The translations under genes and the position numbers were made by a program. The notes beneath the pieces are model-generated. The model had not been told where the DNA came from. It did no database searches and worked only from the letters and a program-made list of their open reading frames with translations. Below are positions 61,256 to 64,000 of a stretch of 64,000 nucleotides of DNA, in pieces. Positions within the stretch are counted from its first letter, which is position 1, and each line of letters starts with the position of its first letter. Origin of the DNA: Clostridiaceae bacterium (GTDB taxonomy: Bacteria; Bacillota; Clostridia; Lachnospirales; Lachnospiraceae); contig CAJTGE010000014.1 of assembly GCA_910575795.1 (NCBI GenBank), positions 92,067 to 156,066 of the forward strand, given 5' to 3'.

Positions 61256-62158
61256 TCATCTGCCAAAGCTGTAATAGACAGCGCCGTTTTGCAGCCCGCC
61301 TCTGAACCGCGCCAGCTCGCTGACTGTCACAAGCTGGAAGCCCCGCTCCTTAAGGGCCGGGATAAGCGCCACAGCGGCGTCGCCGGACGCGTTATAGAGC
61401 TCATGCATAAGAATAATATCTCCGTCCTTCACTCCTCCAAGCACGCTCTGGATGCTGCTGGAGGCATTCCTGGTCTTCCAGTCGCGCGTATCTAAATTCC
61501 ACATAATAATCGGATACGGAATGTTGGCCAGCACCGTGCCGTTCTTGCGGCCTCCCGGAAGACGGACCAGCGCCGGCGCTTCCCCTGTGACAGAGGCCAC
61601 CGCCTGCCTGCACAGCTCCACCTGGTTTCTCACCTGCTCGGCGCTCAGCTTGTCCAGATACTTGTGGTTATATGTATGGTTCCCTATCTCATGGCCGTTC
61701 TGATACATCCTGAGAATCTCAGCCTGGTACGACGCCACGCGATCCCCTACTACAAAGAATGTACAGCGGCCGTCGTATTGCTCCATACTGTCCATAATCC
61801 GGTTTCCCACCGGGGCATACGGGCCGTCGTCGAAGGTCAGGGCCACCATGGGGGCATTCGGATCCAGATACCGCCCGCCGCTGAGCACGAGCCCGTCCGT
61901 CCGGCTCTCCTCCGGCTGCGGCGGCGTTTCCTGTCCATCCGAAACGGCGCCGTCCTGCGCCTCCTGGGACTCCTGCGCCTCCTCTGCCTGGTTTTCCTCC
62001 TCCGGCGCCGCCGGCCCGTCCATCTCCTGTGCGGCGCCGGCCTCCAGAGCCGGGCCCGTGGGATCCTTCGCGTAGGCCATCAGCGTCGCTCCCAGCATAC
62101 ATGCGGCCGTAAGAAAAATCGTTGTCCATCGTTTTACCTGTGTTGCATTTCGTCTCAT
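61256..62158 (-). CDS. Polysaccharide deacetylase (NodB domain), exported
   Basis: The 300-residue protein has an N-terminal membrane/signal segment (RWTTIFLTAACMLGATLMAYA) and an acidic A/E/Q/P linker to about 90. Its NodB domain has all five motifs intact: TFDDGPY, HEIGNHTYNH, RLPGG, WNLDTRDW and ILMHE. It removes acetyl groups from an N-acetylated glycan, most likely peptidoglycan, outside the cell. The ATG at 62156-62158 is chosen because the longer frame would need a TTG start without a ribosome binding site. It stands alone, divergent from the PurF-like gene. Confidence 0.93.
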   Translation of the reverse strand: MRRNATQVKRWTTIFLTAACMLGATLMAYAKDPTGPALEAGAAQEMDGPAAPEEENQAEEAQESQEAQDGAVSDGQETPPQPEESRTDGLVLSGGRYLDPNAPMVALTFDDGPYAPVGNRIMDSMEQYDGRCTFFVVGDRVASYQAEILRMYQNGHEIGNHTYNHKYLDKLSAEQVRNQVELCRQAVASVTGEAPALVRLPGGRKNGTVLANIPYPIIMWNLDTRDWKTRNASSSIQSVLGGVKDGDIILMHELYNASGDAAVALIPALKERGFQLVTVSELARFRGGLQNGAVYYSFGR

Positions 62159-62467
62159 CCGTCTTCTCTGCTTCCTTTCCTCTTCCTTCCTACTATCTAT
62201 ATGTCCTGAAACAGGCAATTATGATATAAATAGAGGGAGACGTATCCATCTGCTGCGCCGTATCCGTTACTGCCCGCGGCAATAACCCATACTTTTCTAT
62301 TGTAACAAAAAAATGGAAAAAATCTATCACTTTTGCATTAAAAATTCTTTACTAATCCCCAATCTGTGCTATGATAAACATGATCCGCATCAGATCTGCC
62401 GGGCCAGACCCGGCAGGGATGTAAACAGACAACCTGTAAATTGGCTAAACATGAAAGGAAATCAAAC
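62159..62467. other. Divergent intergenic region with a GC-rich leader hairpin
   Basis: A -10-like TATGAT at 62370-62375 has TTTACT about 16 bases upstream on the plus strand. CTGCCGGG-CCAGA-CCCGGCAG (62396-62416) is a perfect eight-base stem near the start of that transcript. It is not a terminator and does not match a purine or PRPP riboswitch that I know. Confidence 0.4.
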
Positions 62468-63874
62468 ATGGGTGGATTTTTTGGCGTAACCTCTAAAACA
62501 AGCTGCGCGCTGGATCTGTTTTTCGGCGTGGATTACCACTCCCATCTGGGAACCCGCCGGGGCGGCATGGCCGTATACGGCCCCAATGGCTTCAACCGTT
62601 CGATCCACAATATCGAAAATACCCCGTTCCGCACGAAATTTGAACGGGATGTGGACGAGCTGGAAGGGAATATGGGAATTGCCTGCATCTCTGATATGGA
62701 ACCACAGCCTCTCTTAATTCAGTCCCATCTGGGCAGTTATGCGATCACAACCGTAGGAAAAATAAATAATGAGGAAGATCTGGTCAGCGACGCCTATGAA
62801 AAGGGCCACATTCATTTCATGGAGATGAGCGGCGGCAGAATCAATGCCACAGAGCTGGTCGCCTCGATCATCAATCAGGGCGAATCCCTGCTGGACGGAC
62901 TGCTGCTCGCGCAGGAGAAGATTCAGGGCTCTATGAGTATCCTTCTTCTGACGCCTGAAGGCATCTACGTATCCAGAGACCGGCTGGGCCGCACCCCGGC
63001 GGTCATCGGCCGGAAAACGGACGCCTACTGCGTCTCATTTGAGAGCTTTGCGTATATTAACCTTGGCTACACGGACTATCGCGAGCTCGGCCCCGGTGAA
63101 ATCGTCAAGATGACGGCTGAAGGCGTGGAATCCTTAAGCCCTGCCCGGAGCGAGATGAAGATCTGCTCCTTCCTCTGGGTGTATTACGGCTACCCGACCT
63201 CCTCCTATGAGGGTGTCAATGTCGAAAAGATGCGCTATGACTGCGGGCGCATGCTGGCCGCGCGGGATCACTCCAACGCGGATCTCGTTGCCGGCATCCC
63301 GGACTCCGGTATCGCCCACGCCATCGGCTACGCCAATGAATCCGGCATCCCGTTTGCCCGTCCTTTTATCAAATATACGCCGACCTGGCCGCGCTCCTTT
63401 ATGCCCACCAGCCAGAACCAGCGAAACTTAATCGCGCGTATGAAGCTGATCCCTGTAGACGCGCTGATCCGCAATAAAAGCCTGCTGCTCATCGATGACT
63501 CTATTGTCCGCGGAACCCAGCTTGGCGAAACCACGGAATTCCTGTACCAGAGCGGCGCAAAAGAAGTCCACATCCGACCCGCGTGCCCGCCCCTGCTCTT
63601 CGGCTGCCTCTATCTGAACTTTTCGCGCTCCAATTCAGAGCTGGATCTGATCACGCGCCGCATCATCCGCGAGCGGGAGGGCGACCAGGTATCGGACGAT
63701 CTTTTAGCCGACTACGCGGATCCGGACAGCCAGAACTATAAAGAAATGGTGGAGGTGATCCGCAAAAAGCTGAACTTCACCTCTCTCCAGTTCCACCGCC
63801 TTGACGATCTGGTGGCCTCTATCGGCCTCTCCCCGTGCAAGCTGTGTACATACTGCTGGAGCGGCAAAAAATAA
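62468..63874 (+). CDS. PurF-like amidophosphoribosyltransferase without the N-terminal cysteine
   Basis: The 468-residue protein aligns with glutamine PRPP amidotransferase over its length. The PRPP loop LLLIDDSIVRGTQ is intact. The four cysteine positions of the Fe-S enzyme appear to be kept (CSFLWVYYGYP, RPACPPLLFGC, and CKLCTYC at the end). The N-terminal nucleophile that follows the start in all active glutamine-using PurF proteins (CGVFGI) is replaced: the product starts MGGFFGV. The HRGQEG glutamine-site motif reads TRRGGM. It cannot hydrolyse glutamine in the usual way. AAAGGAAA before the ATG at 62468 supports this start; codons upstream give no cysteine context either. It may use ammonia or have another task. 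Confidence 0.88.
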   Translation: MGGFFGVTSKTSCALDLFFGVDYHSHLGTRRGGMAVYGPNGFNRSIHNIENTPFRTKFERDVDELEGNMGIACISDMEPQPLLIQSHLGSYAITTVGKINNEEDLVSDAYEKGHIHFMEMSGGRINATELVASIINQGESLLDGLLLAQEKIQGSMSILLLTPEGIYVSRDRLGRTPAVIGRKTDAYCVSFESFAYINLGYTDYRELGPGEIVKMTAEGVESLSPARSEMKICSFLWVYYGYPTSSYEGVNVEKMRYDCGRMLAARDHSNADLVAGIPDSGIAHAIGYANESGIPFARPFIKYTPTWPRSFMPTSQNQRNLIARMKLIPVDALIRNKSLLLIDDSIVRGTQLGETTEFLYQSGAKEVHIRPACPPLLFGCLYLNFSRSNSELDLITRRIIREREGDQVSDDLLADYADPDSQNYKEMVEVIRKKLNFTSLQFHRLDDLVASIGLSPCKLCTYCWSGKK

Positions 63875-63949
63875 AGTAACTCAAACTTCCCACATTAAAA
63901 ATGGGATTTGCTCCTTGAAAAATCAATACTTTAGCTCACAAAATAGCGC

Positions 63950-64000
63950 TCAGGCAGCCGCTGAACCGCACTCCAATGCTTTTTGCATGTACTTTGGCAG
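63950..64000 (-). CDS. Possible C-terminal end of a gene entering from the right
   Basis: The minus strand is open from the window edge to TGA at 63950-63952, giving 16 residues (LPKYMQKALECGSAAA). This is too short to identify and may be chance. Confidence 0.25.
   Translation of the reverse strand: MPKYMQKALECGSAAA

Noticed and set aside
62396..62416. Purine or PRPP riboswitch ahead of the PurF-like gene
   Set aside because: Only one GC-rich hairpin is seen and none of the conserved core bases of those classes.

Overview
The window reads as chromosome of an anaerobic, spore-lineage Firmicute, most likely a Lachnospiraceae-type Clostridium with high GC by eye. The support is a HrcA-type CIRCE site at groESL, a Gram-positive LexA box at recA, a SpoIIM homologue, ribonuclease Y, strong AGGAGG ribosome binding sites, and a complete gene set for glutamate fermentation through 2-hydroxyglutarate. 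The duplicated gcdC biotin carriers match what has been described in Clostridium symbiosum. The species is inferred, not shown.

Layout. 1-7.1 kb: partial DAHP synthase, a long FtsA-like ATPase, a lipoprotein and a fused FeoA-FeoB iron transporter. 7.2-8.5 kb: an AT-rich secreted-protein gene lying between an intact tRNA-Gln and a displaced copy of that tRNA's 3' half, the geometry of an integrated-element scar. 8.6-10.7 kb: groES-groEL. 10.8-12.3 kb: a frameshifted small gene, a small acidic membrane protein and an IclR-type regulator. 12.4-22.5 kb (minus strand): gcdD-gcdC1-gcdC2-gcdB-gctA-gctB-gcdA and hgdC-hgdA-hgdB. 22.5-23.1 kb: two large palindromic repeats and a terminator. 23-29 kb: glnS, ldh and an MBOAT/SGNH surface O-acylation pair. 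29.4-32.9 kb: a LacI-controlled dehydrogenase cluster. 33-36 kb: an Rpn nuclease with a slippery tandem repeat, a MATE pump and an AAA-ATPase remnant. 36.3-40.6 kb: a giant dehydratase-activase-like protein. 41-51 kb: a secreted protein, a second AAA-ATPase remnant, and an RND efflux operon with two TolC-like proteins divergent from a two-component system. 50.9-56 kb: spoIIM, nudix hydrolase, rny, recX, recA. 56.3-64 kb: MATE, KtrBA potassium uptake, an intracellular-type subtilase, a polysaccharide deacetylase and a PurF-like protein lacking its N-terminal cysteine.

How the genes work together. GctAB activates 2-hydroxyglutarate to its CoA ester, HgdC passes ATP-driven low-potential electrons to HgdAB, which dehydrates it to glutaconyl-CoA, and GcdABCD decarboxylates that to crotonyl-CoA while exporting Na+. 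Glutamate dehydrogenase and 2-hydroxyglutarate dehydrogenase are not in the window. TGGAA/TTCCA inverted repeats near both promoters of this block, and an IclR-type gene at its end, suggest a common regulator. The RND operon promoter carries two AACTGAA direct repeats 11 bases apart, as expected for the OmpR-type regulator encoded next to it.

The most unusual non-coding content is a set of roughly 140-165 bp palindromic elements. Four of them (22.8, 22.9, 40.6 and 41.6 kb) have different stems but share a GGCG-YAG-YGGGCTG-YGT-like apical loop. A second family (34.2, 54.1 and 57.9 kb) shares a GGGTTTTCTGTGA / TCACAAAAAACACCT core, and one copy supplies the last codons of recX. Part of the 32.9 kb intergenic region folds as a third type.
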